Positions 5,213-5,340 of a DNA stretch of 5,340 bases are shown in pieces (positions within the stretch are counted from its first letter, which is position 1; each line of letters opens with the position of its first letter). The notes below the pieces were generated by a model, which saw nothing but the letters and a program-made list of their open reading frames with translations, searched no databases and had not been told where the DNA came from. The DNA lies in the NCBI GenBank assembly GCA_049302575.1, contig JBAQMG010000079.1:1-5340 (forward strand). Direction: 5' to 3'. The DNA is from JBAQMG01 sp049302575 (lineage in GTDB: Bacteria > Bacillota > Desulfitobacteriia > Desulfitobacteriales > Desulfitobacteriaceae). A program made the translations under genes and the position numbers.

Positions 5213-5240
5213 GCGAAGCGTAGACAGGAAGATAGAAGGT

Positions 5241-5340
5241 GGCGATGAAAAAAACAAAGACCTGCTCATTGCCCTGCTTAGTGCCATACTCGGGTTGCCT
5301 AAGGAAGATTTTGAGGGTCTGGAAATAATCAATAGTGAGC
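5241..5340 (+). pseudogene. 5'-truncated PD-(D/E)XK nuclease/transposase fragment, runs off window
   Basis: From 5241 the frame reads GDEKNKDLLIALLSAILGLP and continues KEDFEGLEIINSE to the window edge. This is the characteristic early N-terminal region of Rpn/PD-(D/E)XK family transposase-nucleases, in which it normally follows a segment like DFVFKxxFG. That first segment is absent: upstream the frame is open only to a TAA at 5202-5204 and has no ATG, GTG or TTG before 5295. The gene therefore seems to have lost its first 15-25 codons by insertion or recombination at about 5240. It is of a different subfamily from the gene at 266-1105. An ATG at 5245 is in another frame and stops soon, so it is not the start. 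Confidence 0.7.

Noticed and set aside
5099..5240. 3' end of a second group II intron interrupting the nuclease gene
   Set aside because: No domain V helix, no branch-point bulge and no AY end just before the coding sequence could be found.
5245..5328. ATG-started short frame near the right edge
   Set aside because: It has a plausible purine-rich upstream sequence but runs to a stop after fewer than 30 codons; the other frame encodes recognisable nuclease-family sequence.

Overview
The window looks like an accessory, mobile-element-rich stretch of a bacterial chromosome. The likely host is an anaerobic, low-to-mid G+C Firmicute of the clostridial/Peptococcaceae kind. This is inferred from strong AGGAGG-type ribosome sites, TATAAT-type promoters and an Rpn-type nuclease with EGKV repeats; no ribosomal or housekeeping marker is present to settle it. 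No tRNA, rRNA or CRISPR array was seen.

Layout. Positions 1-265 are non-coding, with two adjacent strong hairpins and a promoter-like region. At 266-1105 (+) lies an Rpn/PD-(D/E)XK-type nuclease gene with a 12-bp tandem repeat near its 3' end. Positions 1106-1344 hold REP-like repeats and hairpins. On the minus strand, hicA (1853-2035) and hicB (1390-1794) form a toxin-antitoxin operon. It has an extended -10 promoter, a near-palindromic operator candidate and an 18-bp-stem terminator. A 42-bp direct repeat (39/42 identical) lies on each side of this operon. The second repeat copy ends exactly where a group II intron appears to start. The intron (about 2154-4079, +) encodes a 452-aa reverse transcriptase/maturase without an HNH endonuclease and ends in recognisable domain V and VI RNA. 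After a non-coding stretch comes a HEPN/nucleotidyltransferase gene pair (4356-4793 and 4760-5086, overlapping by 34 bp), with an extended -10 promoter flanked by an inverted repeat. The window ends with about 115 bp of highly structured DNA joined to a 5'-truncated second PD-(D/E)XK transposase/nuclease fragment that runs off the edge.

How the parts relate. There is no metabolic pathway here. The content is two toxin-antitoxin-type modules, two nuclease/transposase-type genes and a retroelement, which is typical of an insertion hot spot or a small defence/mobility island. The points most worth checking are the intron's apparent insertion inside a repeat element, its non-canonical domain V triad (AUC where AGC is expected), the candidate operators of both toxin-antitoxin modules, and the structured segment upstream of the truncated nuclease. 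I did not find convincing evidence of a wholly new system.
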